From Streptomyces sp. TSRI0107 (GTDB taxonomy: Bacteria > Actinomycetota > Actinomycetes > Streptomycetales > Streptomycetaceae), in the NCBI RefSeq assembly GCF_001905845.1, contig NZ_LIVZ01000009.1:186001-250000 (forward strand): a stretch of 64,000 nt of DNA. The letters are read 5' to 3'. The translations under genes were made by a program, and so were the position numbers. The notes under the pieces were generated by a model, which saw nothing but the letters and a program-made list of their open reading frames with translations, was not told the origin of the DNA and did not search any database. Of the stretch, positions 48,479 to 57,320 are shown piece after piece (position 1 is the stretch's first letter; the number at the start of each line of letters is the position of its first letter).

Positions 48479-49154
48479 TTGGACGTACCAGCCCGGACTC
48501 GTAGGCGATGACCACCAGCTGGGCCCGGTCGCGGGCGCCCAGCTTGGCCATGGCCCGGTTGACGTGCGTCTTCACGGTGAGCGGGCTGACCTGGAGGCGT
48601 TCGGCGATCTCGTCGTTGGAGTGGCCGCCGGCGACCTGGACCAGCACCTCGCGCTCGCGGACGGTGAGGGCGTCCAGCCGCTCGGAGCGGGCCTGGTCGT
48701 GGTCGCCGTCCGCGCCGTCGCCGCCCTGGGCGAGGAAGCGGGCGATCAGGCCCTTGGTGGCGGCCGGGGAGAGCAGGGCCTCCCCGCCGGCGGCGACCCG
48801 GATCGCGTTCAGCAGCTCCTCCGGTTCGCTGCCCTTGCCGAGGAAGCCGGCGGCGCCCGCGCGCAGGGACCGCACCACGTAGTCGTCGACCTCGAACGTC
48901 GTCAGGATGACGATGCGGACGTGGGCGAGCGCCGGGTCCGCGCTGATCTCGCGGGTGGCGGCGAGCCCGTCGGTGCCGGGCATGCGGATGTCCATCAGGA
49001 CGACGTCGGGCCCGTGCTCCTTGGCCAGCCGCACCGCCTCGGCACCGTCCGAGGCCTCGCCGACGACCTCCATGTCGGGCTCGGAGTCGACCAGCACCCG
49101 GAAGGCGCTGCGGAGCAGTGCCTGGTCGTCGGCGAGCAGGACGCGGATGGTCAT
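48468..49154 (-). CDS. NarL/LuxR-type response regulator
   Basis: 228 residues. Receiver with D9/D10, phospho-acceptor D55 in VVLMDIRMPGTDG and the K of GKGSEPEELL. The C-terminal LuxR helix-turn-helix (about 160-220) reads TVREREVLVQVAGGHSNDEIAERLQVSPLTVKTHVNRAMAKL in segments. A glycine- and Asp-rich linker (GGDGADGDHD) of about 15 residues joins them. It overlaps its sensor gene by 4 bases. Possible targets are the RND pump downstream or envelope-stress genes upstream. Confidence 0.92.
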   Translation of the reverse strand: MTIRVLLADDQALLRSAFRVLVDSEPDMEVVGEASDGAEAVRLAKEHGPDVVLMDIRMPGTDGLAATREISADPALAHVRIVILTTFEVDDYVVRSLRAGAAGFLGKGSEPEELLNAIRVAAGGEALLSPAATKGLIARFLAQGGDGADGDHDQARSERLDALTVREREVLVQVAGGHSNDEIAERLQVSPLTVKTHVNRAMAKLGARDRAQLVVIAYESGLVRPRVE

Positions 49155-50392
49155 GCGGGCCCCCTTTCGGCGGTGGCGCGGTGCCCTTCGGCGGTGTTCC
49201 GGGGCTCGACCGGCAGGATCGCATGGACGCGGAAACCGCCGCCGTAGCGGGGGCCGGTGGTGAGGGTGCCGCGCAGGGCGGTGACGCGCTCCCGCATGCC
49301 GAGCAGGCCGTGGCCGCCGCCGGCCGACGGGCGGTCGGTGTCGCCGGTGCCGTCGTCGAGGACGGTGATCTCGATGTTCCGTCCCACGCGGACGACGCTG
49401 ACCTCGGCCTTCGCCGCGGTGCCGGCGTGCTTCTGGACGTTGGTGAGGGCTTCCTGGATGACCCGGTAGGCGGCGAGGTCGACGGCGGCGGGCAGGGCGG
49501 TGCCGTGGTCGGTGCGGGCGACCTCTACGCGGAGGCCGGCGTTGCGGAAGGTGCCGACGAGTTCGTCGAGGCGGTCCAGGCCGGGGGCGGGCTCGGTGGG
49601 GGCCTCGGGGTCACCGGACTGGCGGAGCAGGCCGACGGTGGCGCGCAGCTCGTCGAGGGCGGAGCGGCTGGCCTCGCGGACGTGGGCGAGGGCTTCCTTG
49701 GCCTGGTCGGGACGCCGGTCCATGACGTGCGCGGCGACCCCGGCCTGCACGTTGACCAGGGCGATGTGGTGGGCGACCACGTCGTGCAGGTCGCGGGCGA
49801 TGCGCAGGCGTTCCTCGGCGACCCGGCGGCGGGCCTCCTCCTCGCGGGTGCGTTCGGCGCGTTCGGCGCGTTCCCGGATGGCCTGGACGAAGGCGCGGCG
49901 GCTGCGCACGGCGTCCCCGGCGGTGGCGCCGATGCCGGTCCAGGCGAAGATCGCCAGGTTCTCCTGGGCGTACCAGGGCAGCGGGCCGCTGAGCATGGCG
50001 GCGCCGGTCAGCACGGTCATGGTGAGCAGGCCGACCCGCCAGGTGGTGGGGCGGTCGGTGCTGGCGGCGACGGTGTAGAGGGCGATCACCGCGGCCATCG
50101 CGACGGGGGTGCGGGGGTCGCCGGTGACGAACTCGACGAGGGAGAGGCCGCCGGTGACGGCCAGGACGAGAAGGGGGGCGCGGCGGCGGAACACCAGGGC
50201 CGACGCCGCGAGCACCATCAGGACCAGGCTGAGCACGTCGGGGCTGTGCAGGCCCCAGGTGACGCCGTCGTCGCCGTGCGGGTCGACGAAGGAGCCGGCG
50301 ACCATGCAGAGCAGCACTCCCGCGGCCAGCGCCGCGTCCAGCGCCATGGGGTGGGCCTTGAGTCGGTGCCGGGCGCGTTCGAGGGTGCTCAC
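49151..50392 (-). CDS. Sensor histidine kinase, HisKA_3 type
   Basis: 413 residues. Five or six membrane helices (about 15-155) form a DUF7134-like N-terminal sensor. A coiled segment RAERAERTREEEARRR leads into HisKA_3 with phospho-His in RLRIARDLHDVVAHHIALVNVQ. The HATPase domain has VIQEALTNVQKHAG and GGGHGLLGMRERV. GTG at 50392 (VSTLERARHR) is the most likely start. Cognate regulator overlaps by 4 bases. Membrane-spanning sensors of this type often respond to envelope-active compounds. Confidence 0.9.
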   Translation of the reverse strand: MSTLERARHRLKAHPMALDAALAAGVLLCMVAGSFVDPHGDDGVTWGLHSPDVLSLVLMVLAASALVFRRRAPLLVLAVTGGLSLVEFVTGDPRTPVAMAAVIALYTVAASTDRPTTWRVGLLTMTVLTGAAMLSGPLPWYAQENLAIFAWTGIGATAGDAVRSRRAFVQAIRERAERAERTREEEARRRVAEERLRIARDLHDVVAHHIALVNVQAGVAAHVMDRRPDQAKEALAHVREASRSALDELRATVGLLRQSGDPEAPTEPAPGLDRLDELVGTFRNAGLRVEVARTDHGTALPAAVDLAAYRVIQEALTNVQKHAGTAAKAEVSVVRVGRNIEITVLDDGTGDTDRPSAGGGHGLLGMRERVTALRGTLTTGPRYGGGFRVHAILPVEPRNTAEGHRATAERGPA

Positions 50393-50454
50393 GGTGGTCC
50401 ACCGTAGCCCGGCGGCGGGCTGGCCCGGCCGGGGACGGCGGTCCCCGGTGGCGG

Positions 50455-50733
50455 TCAGTCGGGGATCAGGCCGTCCTCGGCGAGCATCTCCCGGACCTCG
50501 TCCAGGGTCGCCTCGGGGGACGGGAGGATGAGCTCGGAGGGTTCCAGGGAGTCGTCGGGCAGGGGCGTGCCGAGCTCCCGGACCCGGTCCAGGAGGGCGC
50601 TCAGGGTGCGGCGGAAGCCGGGGCCGTCGCCCTGTTCCATCTCGGCGAGCAGGTCGTCGTCCAGCTTGTTCAGCTCGGCGAAGTGGCTGTCGGCCAGCTC
50701 CACCTGCCCCTCCCCCATGATCCTCACGATCAT
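50455..50733 (-). CDS. PspA-associated protein PspAA
   Basis: 92 residues starting MIVRIMGEGQVELADSHFAELNKLDDDLL, the pattern of PspAA, a small protein that accompanies PspA in actinobacteria and some archaea. It lies 23 bases downstream of pspA on the same strand. It is presumed to modulate PspA oligomers at the membrane. Confidence 0.85.
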   Translation of the reverse strand: MIVRIMGEGQVELADSHFAELNKLDDDLLAEMEQGDGPGFRRTLSALLDRVRELGTPLPDDSLEPSELILPSPEATLDEVREMLAEDGLIPD

Positions 50734-50756
50734 GTCGCCCTCCTCGGCGTGGGCCC

Positions 50757-51584
50757 CTACTGCTTGTCGAACCTCGGGGTGTCCTGCGGCTGCTGCCGGT
50801 CCTGCTGCCGGCCCTGGCCGCCCTCGATGGCCTGCTGGCCACCCGTCGTGCCTCCCCCAGTGCCAATAGCCTGGGAGGTGCCCCCAGCCAGCTCCGCCTT
50901 CATGCGCTGCAGTTCCAGCTCTACATCCGTACCACCGGAGAGCCGGTCCAGCTCGGCCTGGATGTCGTCCTTCGCCATGCCGGAGGGGTCGTCGAGGGCG
51001 CCGGAGGCGAGCAGTTCGTCGATGGCGCCGGCGCGGGCCTGGAGCTGGGCCGTCTTGTCCTCGGCGCGCTGGATGGCCAGGCCGACGTCGCCCATCTCCT
51101 CGGAGATGCCGGTGAAGGCCTCGCCGATGCGGGTCTGTGCCTGGGCCGCGGTGTAGGTCGCCTTGATCGTCTCCTTCTTCGTACGGAAGGCGTCGACCTT
51201 GGCCTGGAGGCGCTGGGCCGCGAGGGTGAGCTTCTCCTCCTCGCCCTGGAGCGTCGCGTGCTGGGTCTCCAGGTCGGTGACCTGCTGCTGGAGGGCGGCG
51301 CGGCGGGACAGCGCCTCGCGGGCCAGGTCCTCGCGGCCCAGCGCGAGCGCCTTGCGGCCCTGGTCCTCCAGCTTGGAGGACTGCTGCTGCAGCTGGTTGA
51401 GCTGGAGTTCCAGACGCTTGCGGGACGTGGCGACGTCCGCGACACCGCGGCGCACCTTCTGGAGCAGCTCCAGCTGCTTCTGGTACGAGTAATCGAGGGT
51501 CTCGCGCGGGTCCTCGGCCCGGTCAAGGGCCTTGTTCGCCTTCGCGCGGAAGATCATCCCCATACGCTTCATGACACCGCTCAT
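50757..51584 (-). CDS. pspA: PspA/IM30 (ESCRT-III-like) membrane-stress protein
   Basis: 275 residues. The start MSGVMKRMGMIFRAKANKALDRAEDP forms the amphipathic helix that binds anionic membranes. Long helices follow (residues 30-220) in the PspA/Vipp1 fold. The C-terminus (about 235-275) is a Gly/Gln-rich tail (GGGTTGGQQAIEGGQGRQQ) typical of Streptomyces. It forms rods and rings that repair or stabilise the membrane. ATG at 51584 is preferred; Met5 is an alternative. Paired with pspAA. Confidence 0.92.
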   Translation of the reverse strand: MSGVMKRMGMIFRAKANKALDRAEDPRETLDYSYQKQLELLQKVRRGVADVATSRKRLELQLNQLQQQSSKLEDQGRKALALGREDLAREALSRRAALQQQVTDLETQHATLQGEEEKLTLAAQRLQAKVDAFRTKKETIKATYTAAQAQTRIGEAFTGISEEMGDVGLAIQRAEDKTAQLQARAGAIDELLASGALDDPSGMAKDDIQAELDRLSGGTDVELELQRMKAELAGGTSQAIGTGGGTTGGQQAIEGGQGRQQDRQQPQDTPRFDKQ

Positions 51585-51884
51585 GGGCTTCGCGCGCCCC
51601 CTTCTGACCGACTCCGGCTCCAGCTCTGCGACAGAACCCACAGTACGGGCCCTGCATCCATTACCGCACTGTTCGGGGACGGATGCGCTCATCCCCAAGG
51701 ACGACTGGGGACGGTCCCGCTCCGGCGTAGGGAGTAGGTGGTCCCCCGGTACGCCCCCGAGTGCCCACCAGGGGTCCGGGGCGTACGCATCGTCCCCTCT
51801 GTCCCCTTACAGACGACTGGTGTTGCCGGATCGTTCCCCGCGGGGCTGGGGTCCAACCCCGGGCACCCCGTACCCTTGGGTTTT
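51585..51884. other. 300-base divergent region upstream of pspA
   Basis: No gene is supported. Small dyads are present: GGATG/CATCC at 51681-51694 and TCCCC/GGGGA at 51692-51711. GACGACTGG occurs twice (about 51701 and 51813). TACCCT at 51871-51876 is a possible -10 for the rightward DUF3043 gene, only 8 bases from its GTG, suggesting a leaderless transcript. The pspA promoter is not obvious. Confidence 0.4.
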
Positions 51885-52484
51885 GTGTTCCGTAGCCGTG
51901 CCAAGGAAGAGAAGGCCACCGTCGCCGACAACGCGCAGGTGAACCTCTCCAAGCAGCCCCGTGACCCGCAGGCCCCCAAGGGCCGCCCCACGCCCAAGCG
52001 CAGCGCCGCCCAGTCGCAGCGCCGCAGCGTGGCCAATACGCCGACGACGCGCAAGGAGGCCGCCAAGCGCCAGCGCGAGGAGCGGCGGGCCGCCCTGGAG
52101 CGGCAGCGTCAGGCGCTGGCTGGCGGTGACGAGCGGTATCTGCCGGCCCGCGACAAGGGGCCGATCCGCCGGTTCGCGCGCGACTTCGTCGACTCGCGGT
52201 TCAACATCGCGGAGTTCTTCCTGCCGATGGCCGTCGTCATCCTGGTGCTGAGCATGATCCGGGTGCCGGCGCTGCAGAACATCGCGCTGCTGCTGTGGCT
52301 CGTGGTGATCGTCCTGATCGTGCTGGACTCGATCGTCACCGGTGTCCGGCTGAAGAAGCGGCTGAACGAGCGCTTCCCCGACGACAACAAGCGCGGCGCC
52401 GTCGCCTACGCGCTGATGCGCTCCCTCCAGATGCGCCGGCTCCGGCTGCCCAAGCCGCAGGTCAAGCGCGGGGAGCGGCCCTGA
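51885..52484 (+). CDS. DUF3043 membrane protein
   Basis: 199 residues. The N-terminal half is basic and rich in Arg/Gln/Lys (PKGRPTPKRSAAQSQRRS), followed by AAKRQREERRAALERQRQALAGGDERYLPARDKGPIRRFARDFVDSR, the DUF3043 signature, then two membrane helices (about 105-125 and 130-150). Conserved across actinobacteria, function unknown. GTG at 51885 follows a -10-like TACCCT, so it may be leaderless. It overlaps the methyltransferase gene by 4 bases. Confidence 0.82.
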   Translation: MFRSRAKEEKATVADNAQVNLSKQPRDPQAPKGRPTPKRSAAQSQRRSVANTPTTRKEAAKRQREERRAALERQRQALAGGDERYLPARDKGPIRRFARDFVDSRFNIAEFFLPMAVVILVLSMIRVPALQNIALLLWLVVIVLIVLDSIVTGVRLKKRLNERFPDDNKRGAVAYALMRSLQMRRLRLPKPQVKRGERP

Positions 52485-53305
52485 GCGCTGCGTCGTTCTC
52501 CGGGAGCGCGGCCGACGCCCGGCTCGGTGAGGCGGGCGGTCTGCGCGAAGTCGTACGACAGGAGCTGGTGGCCCGGCAGCTCGAGGAGCAGATAGCCGGG
52601 CGGTTCCCGGTCGGGCAGCGGCTGCGGGTGCTCGACGTGGGGATGGGCCGGGGCACCCAGGCGCTGCGGCTGGCCCGGGCCGGGCACCAGGTCACCGGCC
52701 TGGAGCAGGACCCGGCGATGATCTCCGCGGCGCGTGAGGCGCTGTCCGGCGAGCCCGAGGGCATCCGGGAGCGGATGCGGATCATCGAGGGGGACGGCCG
52801 GGAGACCGGTGTGCACTTCCTGCCCGGCAGCTTCGACGTGGTGCTCTGTCACGGGGTGCTGATGTACGTCGAGGAGCCCGATCCGCTGCTGGCGGGGCTG
52901 GCCCGGGTGCTCGCGCCGGGCGGGCTGCTGTCGCTGGTGGTGCGCAACGGGGACGCGCTGGCGATGCGGCCGGGGCTGTCCGGGGACTGGGCGGGGGCGC
53001 TGGCCGCCTTCGACACCACCACGTACCTGCCCCACGCCCGGACGGACTCGGCCACCGGGACCCCGGTGCGTCCCGGGCCCGAGGCGCGAGCCGACCGGCT
53101 GAGCGCGCTGACCTCCACCCTGGCCGGGATCGGGGCACCGCTGCACGCCTGGTACGGGGTGCGGGTCTTCACGGACACGGTCGCGGACGGCGTCGAGCCG
53201 CCCGCCGATCCGCGGGCGCTGCTGGCGGCGGAGGAGCGGGCCGGGCGGACGGACCCGTACCGGGGCGTCGCGGCGCTGCTGCACCTGTGCGGGGTGCGCG
53301 GCTAG
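52481..53305 (+). CDS. SAM-dependent methyltransferase, CTG start likely
   Basis: 274 residues. Class I methyltransferase fold: LRVLDVGMGRGTQALRLARAGHQVTGLEQDP (motif I and acidic end of strand 2), DVVLCHGVLMYVEEP and LAPGGLLSLVVRNGDAL. Substrate unknown; related to SmtA/CmoM-like enzymes. No ATG or GTG gives the N-terminus in this frame. CTG at 52481 overlaps the previous stop (CTGA) and has GGGGAG 5 bases before it, so a CTG start is the best reading. A GTG further in lacks a usable site. Confidence 0.8.
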   Translation: MSAASFSGSAADARLGEAGGLREVVRQELVARQLEEQIAGRFPVGQRLRVLDVGMGRGTQALRLARAGHQVTGLEQDPAMISAAREALSGEPEGIRERMRIIEGDGRETGVHFLPGSFDVVLCHGVLMYVEEPDPLLAGLARVLAPGGLLSLVVRNGDALAMRPGLSGDWAGALAAFDTTTYLPHARTDSATGTPVRPGPEARADRLSALTSTLAGIGAPLHAWYGVRVFTDTVADGVEPPADPRALLAAEERAGRTDPYRGVAALLHLCGVRG

Positions 53306-53388
53306 ACAGGCCCTGGACACCCCCTGGCGGTCTCCCGTTCGGGTGAGCACCAGGGGCCGGGCGGACGCGCCGCCACCACACTCGGGGC

Positions 53389-54483
53389 ATGGACGCTTCC
53401 CGTAGGCCCCTGGTGCGCCGCGCCGTTCTCTGCCTCCTGCCGTTCGTCCTGCTCGCGGGCTGCTCGCTCGCCGGGTCCACGTCGTCCTCGTCGTCCTCGT
53501 CGCCCTCGTCGCCTTCCGCCGGGAGGGACCTGCCGGACACGGAGCAGGCGGCCGTGCCCGGGGCGGACGATCTGGAGAGCGACTACCGGAAGGTGATCCG
53601 GGACGTCCTGCCGTCGGTGGTGCAGATCCAGGCCGGCGACGAACTCGGCTCGGGAGTCGTCTACGACGGGAAGGGTCACATCGTCACCAACGCGCACGTC
53701 GTCGGCGACGGGAAGACCTTCCAGGTGACCACCGCCGGCAGCGAGACCCCCCTCACCGCCGAGCTCGTGTACTCGTACCCCCAGCAGGACCTCGCCGTCA
53801 TCAGGCTGGAGCGGGTGCCGGACGGGCTGAAGGCCGCCAGGTTCGGGGACTCCGCCGAGGTCGGGGTGGGGCAGATCGTGCTGGCCATGGGGTCACCGCT
53901 CGGACTGGCGTCGAGCGTGACGCAGGGCATCGTCTCGGCGACCGGGCGGACCGTCACCGAGGGCGGCACCGGCGGTGGCACGGGCGCCACCCTCGCCAAC
54001 ATGGTGCAGACGTCCGCGGCGATCAACCCCGGCAACAGCGGCGGCGCCCTGGTCGACCTCCGCGGCGAGGTCGTCGGCATCCCGACGCTCGCCGCCGCCG
54101 ACCCGCGCGCCGGCAACGCGGCCGCCGGCATCGGGTTCGCCATCCCGGCGTCGACGGTGAAGGCGGTCGCCGGCCAGATCGTCGAGCAGGGCCGGGTCAC
54201 CCACTCGGGGCGGGCGGCGCTCGGCATCACCGGCCGTACGCTCGTCGACGCGGACTACCAGGCCGTCGGGGTCGCGGTCGTGGAGGTCCAGCGCGACGGG
54301 GCGGCCGACGAGGCGGGCATCCGGCCCGAAGACGTCATCACCGGTCTGGGTGACACGGACGTCACCACCATCACCTCACTCGCCGAGGCGCTGGCCGCGC
54401 GGCAGCCGGGCGACCGGACGACGGTGACGTTCCGGCGGGGCGACGCGGAACGGACGGCGGACGTCACGCTCGGCGAGCAGTGA
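53389..54483 (+). CDS. HtrA/DegP-like serine protease lipoprotein with PDZ domain
   Basis: 364 residues. The lipobox LLAGC gives acylated C25, followed by a Ser-rich linker. Trypsin-like domain: H103 in IVTNAHVVGDG, D134 in QQDLAVIRL and S217 in INPGNSGGALVD. One PDZ domain (about 275-360) has AVVEVQRDGAADEAGIRPEDVI. It degrades or processes misfolded envelope proteins, and its location near pspA fits envelope stress. Slightly short for HtrA because it has no cytosolic N-terminal extension. Confidence 0.93.
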   Translation: MDASRRPLVRRAVLCLLPFVLLAGCSLAGSTSSSSSSSPSSPSAGRDLPDTEQAAVPGADDLESDYRKVIRDVLPSVVQIQAGDELGSGVVYDGKGHIVTNAHVVGDGKTFQVTTAGSETPLTAELVYSYPQQDLAVIRLERVPDGLKAARFGDSAEVGVGQIVLAMGSPLGLASSVTQGIVSATGRTVTEGGTGGGTGATLANMVQTSAAINPGNSGGALVDLRGEVVGIPTLAAADPRAGNAAAGIGFAIPASTVKAVAGQIVEQGRVTHSGRAALGITGRTLVDADYQAVGVAVVEVQRDGAADEAGIRPEDVITGLGDTDVTTITSLAEALAARQPGDRTTVTFRRGDAERTADVTLGEQ

Positions 54484-54487
54484 GCGG

Positions 54488-54519
54488 GCGGGGCGGCCGG
54501 GTGGTGCGTGCCGCCCCGC
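54488..54519. terminator. Hairpin after serine protease gene
   Basis: GCGGGGCGGC (54488-54497) pairs perfectly with GCCGCCCCGC (54510-54519) around a 12-base loop. It lies between two convergent genes and can end both. Confidence 0.75.
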
Positions 54520-54535
54520 GGTGCCTACGACGTGG

Positions 54536-54754
54536 CTACGACGCCGCTTCCTCCGCGTGCAGGCTCATCGGACCGTAGATCTCCGTGCCGTCCTCGAACA
54601 GCCGCACCTGGTCCGCGCCTCCTTCGAGCAGGTCCTTCCAGTGCTCGCCGATCCACGACTCGGCGTCCCCCTGCGTGGTGAACTCCTCGGGCTGCACCGC
54701 GGGCTGGACCTCCGTCCCGTCGGCCTTCTCGAACCGCCACGTCCATGCCGCCAT
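54536..54754 (-). CDS. Small conserved hypothetical protein
   Basis: 72 residues. WTWRFEKADGTEVQPAVQPEEFTTQGDAESWIGEHWKDLLEGGADQVRLFEDGTEIYGPMSL is a compact beta-alpha-beta pattern rich in aromatic and acidic residues, widespread as a stand-alone gene in Streptomyces. No known function. ATG start. Confidence 0.75.
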   Translation of the reverse strand: MAAWTWRFEKADGTEVQPAVQPEEFTTQGDAESWIGEHWKDLLEGGADQVRLFEDGTEIYGPMSLHAEEAAS

Positions 54755-54866
54755 GTACGCCTCCCAGCTGTCAGCACAAGCAGAGCGCGGCCGGATCTTG
54801 GTCCGGCTCCTGTCCCGAGCCTAACCGGGCGCGCAAGACCTGCGGCGGCACGCGAAAATCGGGTCC

Positions 54867-56075
54867 GTGGAACTGACTCTGCTCGGCACCGGTGCCCCCG
54901 CGGGACTGCCCCGCCCCGACTGTCCCTGCGCGGCCTGCGCGACCGCGCTCGGACCGGACGCGCGGGCGGCCACCGCGCTGCTCGTGGACGGGGTGCTGCT
55001 GCTGGATCTGACGCCGGGCGCGGCGTTCGCGGCGGCGCGGGCGGGCCGGTCGCTGGGCGGCGTACGGCAGGTGCTGCTGTCGCATCCGCACGACGGGCCC
55101 GCCGTCGAGGTGCCGGCCGGGCTGCCGCAGCCCGGGCGGGTGCCGGACGGGCGGGAGCAGGCGCTGCCGACCGGGCACCGGGTGCGGGCGGTGGCGATGG
55201 ACACGCCGGGCACCGGGTACGCGGTGACCGGGCCGGACGGGCACCGGCTGCTGTATCTGCCGCCGGGGGGCGCGCCGGCCGGGCTGGAGGAGGGCACCCC
55301 GCACGCGGAGCCGTACCACATGGTGCTGGCGGACGTGGTGGGGCGGCCGGACGCGCTGGCGCGGCTGCGGGCGGTCGGGGCGGTCGGGCCGACGACGGAT
55401 GTCGTCGCCGTGCACATCGATCACGACGTGCCGCCGGGCGCCGAGCTGCGGCGGCGGCTGGCGGCGGCCGGGGCGACGGTGGTGCCGGACGGCACGACGC
55501 TGGTGGTGGGGGCGTACGAGGACGCGCCCCACGTGCCGCGGCGGACGCTGGTGCTGGGCGGGGCGCGGTCCGGGAAGTCGGTGGAGGCGGAGCGGCGGCT
55601 GGAGGCGTTCCCGGAGGTGCTGTACGTCGCCACCGGCGGGACGCGGGGCGGGGACACCGAGTGGGCGGCGCGGGTGGCGACGCACCGGGAACGGCGGCCG
55701 GGGTCGTGGCGGACGGTGGAGACGTGCGACCTGGTGCCGCTGCTGAAGGACGAGGGGCCGCCGCTGCTCATCGACTGTCTGTCGCTGTGGCTGACCTACG
55801 CGATGGACGCCGTCGGCGCGTGGGACGACGCGGAGTGGGCGAACGGGGGTGAGCGGGGGCTGCGGGAGCGGGTGCGGGAGCTGGCGGCGGCCGTGCGGGA
55901 GACCCGGCGGACGGTGGTCGCCGTGTCGAACGAGGTGGGTTCCGGGATCGTCCCGGCGACGGCGTCGGGGCGGCGCTACCGGGACGAACTGGGGCGGCTG
56001 AACGCGGCGGTCGCCGGGGAGTGCGAGCAGGTGCTGCTGGTGGTGGCGGGGCAGGCGATGGTGCTGCGGGGATGA
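54867..56075 (+). CDS. cobU: Adenosylcobinamide kinase with metallo-beta-lactamase-like N-terminus
   Basis: 402 residues, about twice the usual CobU. The C-terminal half (225-402) is CobU/CobP: P-loop GGARSGKS (231-238), YVATGGTRGGDTEW, LIDCLSLWLTY and AVSNEVGSGIVPA. It phosphorylates adenosylcobinamide and adds GMP. The N-terminal half (1-224) begins MELTLLGTGAPAGLPRPDCPCAAC and has LLSHPHDGPAVE and VAVHIDHDVPP, like an RNase Z/metallo-beta-lactamase fold in which several metal-binding His appear missing. Fusions of this type occur in Streptomyces; their purpose is unknown. GTG start. cobT and cobS lie downstream on the same strand. Confidence 0.88.
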   Translation: MELTLLGTGAPAGLPRPDCPCAACATALGPDARAATALLVDGVLLLDLTPGAAFAAARAGRSLGGVRQVLLSHPHDGPAVEVPAGLPQPGRVPDGREQALPTGHRVRAVAMDTPGTGYAVTGPDGHRLLYLPPGGAPAGLEEGTPHAEPYHMVLADVVGRPDALARLRAVGAVGPTTDVVAVHIDHDVPPGAELRRRLAAAGATVVPDGTTLVVGAYEDAPHVPRRTLVLGGARSGKSVEAERRLEAFPEVLYVATGGTRGGDTEWAARVATHRERRPGSWRTVETCDLVPLLKDEGPPLLIDCLSLWLTYAMDAVGAWDDAEWANGGERGLRERVRELAAAVRETRRTVVAVSNEVGSGIVPATASGRRYRDELGRLNAAVAGECEQVLLVVAGQAMVLRG

Positions 56076-56096
56076 GGCCGCGCGGGTGCGGCCGGG

Positions 56097-57140
56097 TCAG
56101 TCCAGGCGGGCGATGACCCGGTACGCGTTCGCGAACGGGGTGTGGCGCAGGAGGGGGGCCAGGGTGTGGTCCGCCGCCGTGGTCGCCGCCGTCAGCGGGG
56201 CCGCCGCTCCGGCGAGGACCGCGCGCGTCGCGCGCTGGATGTCCGTCGGCGGGATGGGACGCCAGGGGGCGTCGGGGGACGGCAGCAGCCGGGTGAGGAC
56301 GAGGGAGGTCGCGGCGGACAGGTCGTCGGGGGAATGGACGCTGTCCGTTCGTACGACCGTGCAGCCCCGGGCCTCCAGTTCCGCGTGGAGGTTGGCCGGC
56401 GGGACGAGGTGGAGGTGGTGGGGCTGGGTGTGGTGCAGCCACCATCTGCCCAGGACCTTCGCGAACACGCTCGTCGGGTCGGGGAGTTCGATCAGGATGC
56501 GGCCGCCGGGGCGGAGCAGGCCGAGCGCCGCGTGCAGGTCGGCCCGGGGGTCGGGGCCGCGGTCCAGTCGGTGCAGGACGCTGACGACGTCGTAGCGGCC
56601 GCGGAGCCGGTCGGTGACGGTCCGGGTCGTCAGGTCGCCGACGTACGCCTCCTCGACGCGCCCCTGCTCGCGGGCCGTCAGGACGCGCGGGGTGGGGTCC
56701 AGTCCGTCGAACGCGGTGTACGGGAGGTATTCGCGCGCCACGTCCGGCAGGTCCCCGTCCGCCGTGCCCACGTCGAGCCAGCTCTCCGGCTCCCCGTACG
56801 GCAGCATCGCGCGGACGGTGGCGCGCAGCCGGCGCCGGGAGGGCCGGCCTCCGGGGGTGTCCTGCTGGGGGTAGCGGGCGTAGAACGCCAGGCCCTCGGG
56901 GGTCAGGCGGGGGTTCTGGAAGACGTGCGCGCAGTCCCGGCACTCGTCGACGCTGAAGGTGCCCGGTCTGTGCTGGAGGAGGTCGGGCGCGGAGAACCGG
57001 GTCCGCAGGGTCCGGGAGCCGCACCACGGGCAGTCCTCGCGGCGTGGTTCGTGGAACCGGTCGGTGCCGCGGGCGAGTTCGGCGAGGCAGGCGGCGCGGC
57101 GCCGGGCGGTCACCTGGGCGGCGGAGGGCGAGGACGGCAT
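56097..57140 (-). CDS. SAM-dependent methyltransferase with zinc-binding N-terminus
   Basis: 347 residues. Residues 38-75 have a four-Cys cluster (CPWCGS...CRDC) like methyltransferases of sugar or natural-product clusters. The core has ESWLDVGTADGDLPDVAREY (motif I), YDVVSVLHRLDRGPDP and LRPGGRILIELPDP. The GG-x-G motif is altered to VGTADGD. Substrate unknown. Opposite strand between cobU and cobT. ATG at 57140 has GGGAG 7 bases upstream; a long upstream frame is not credible. Its upstream region has an unusual purine-pyrimidine alternating tract. Confidence 0.75.
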   Translation of the reverse strand: MPSSPSAAQVTARRRAACLAELARGTDRFHEPRREDCPWCGSRTLRTRFSAPDLLQHRPGTFSVDECRDCAHVFQNPRLTPEGLAFYARYPQQDTPGGRPSRRRLRATVRAMLPYGEPESWLDVGTADGDLPDVAREYLPYTAFDGLDPTPRVLTAREQGRVEEAYVGDLTTRTVTDRLRGRYDVVSVLHRLDRGPDPRADLHAALGLLRPGGRILIELPDPTSVFAKVLGRWWLHHTQPHHLHLVPPANLHAELEARGCTVVRTDSVHSPDDLSAATSLVLTRLLPSPDAPWRPIPPTDIQRATRAVLAGAAAPLTAATTAADHTLAPLLRHTPFANAYRVIARLD

Positions 57141-57183
57141 CGGTGGCTCCCGGGACGGGCACAAGCACGTACACGAACGCATC

Positions 57184-57213
57184 CATGCATACCCGTATAC
57201 ATACGCGTACACA
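57184..57213. repeat. Alternating purine-pyrimidine tract
   Basis: CATGCATAC (57184-57192) and CGTATACATACGCGTACACA (57194-57213) alternate pyrimidine and purine without a break, and are AT-rich for this genome. They lie upstream of the methyltransferase at 56097 and in the leader region of the divergent cobT. Such tracts can flip to Z-DNA and often mark promoters under negative supercoiling. Confidence 0.45.
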
Positions 57214-57320
57214 GACAAAATGGAACGTATGGGATCGCGATCTTGGGTGCAACGACGTGGTGACCGCGTGGTGACCATGTGGCGCCGTCCGGTTCGACCG
57301 GTGCCGGTACTGTTCGGCGA

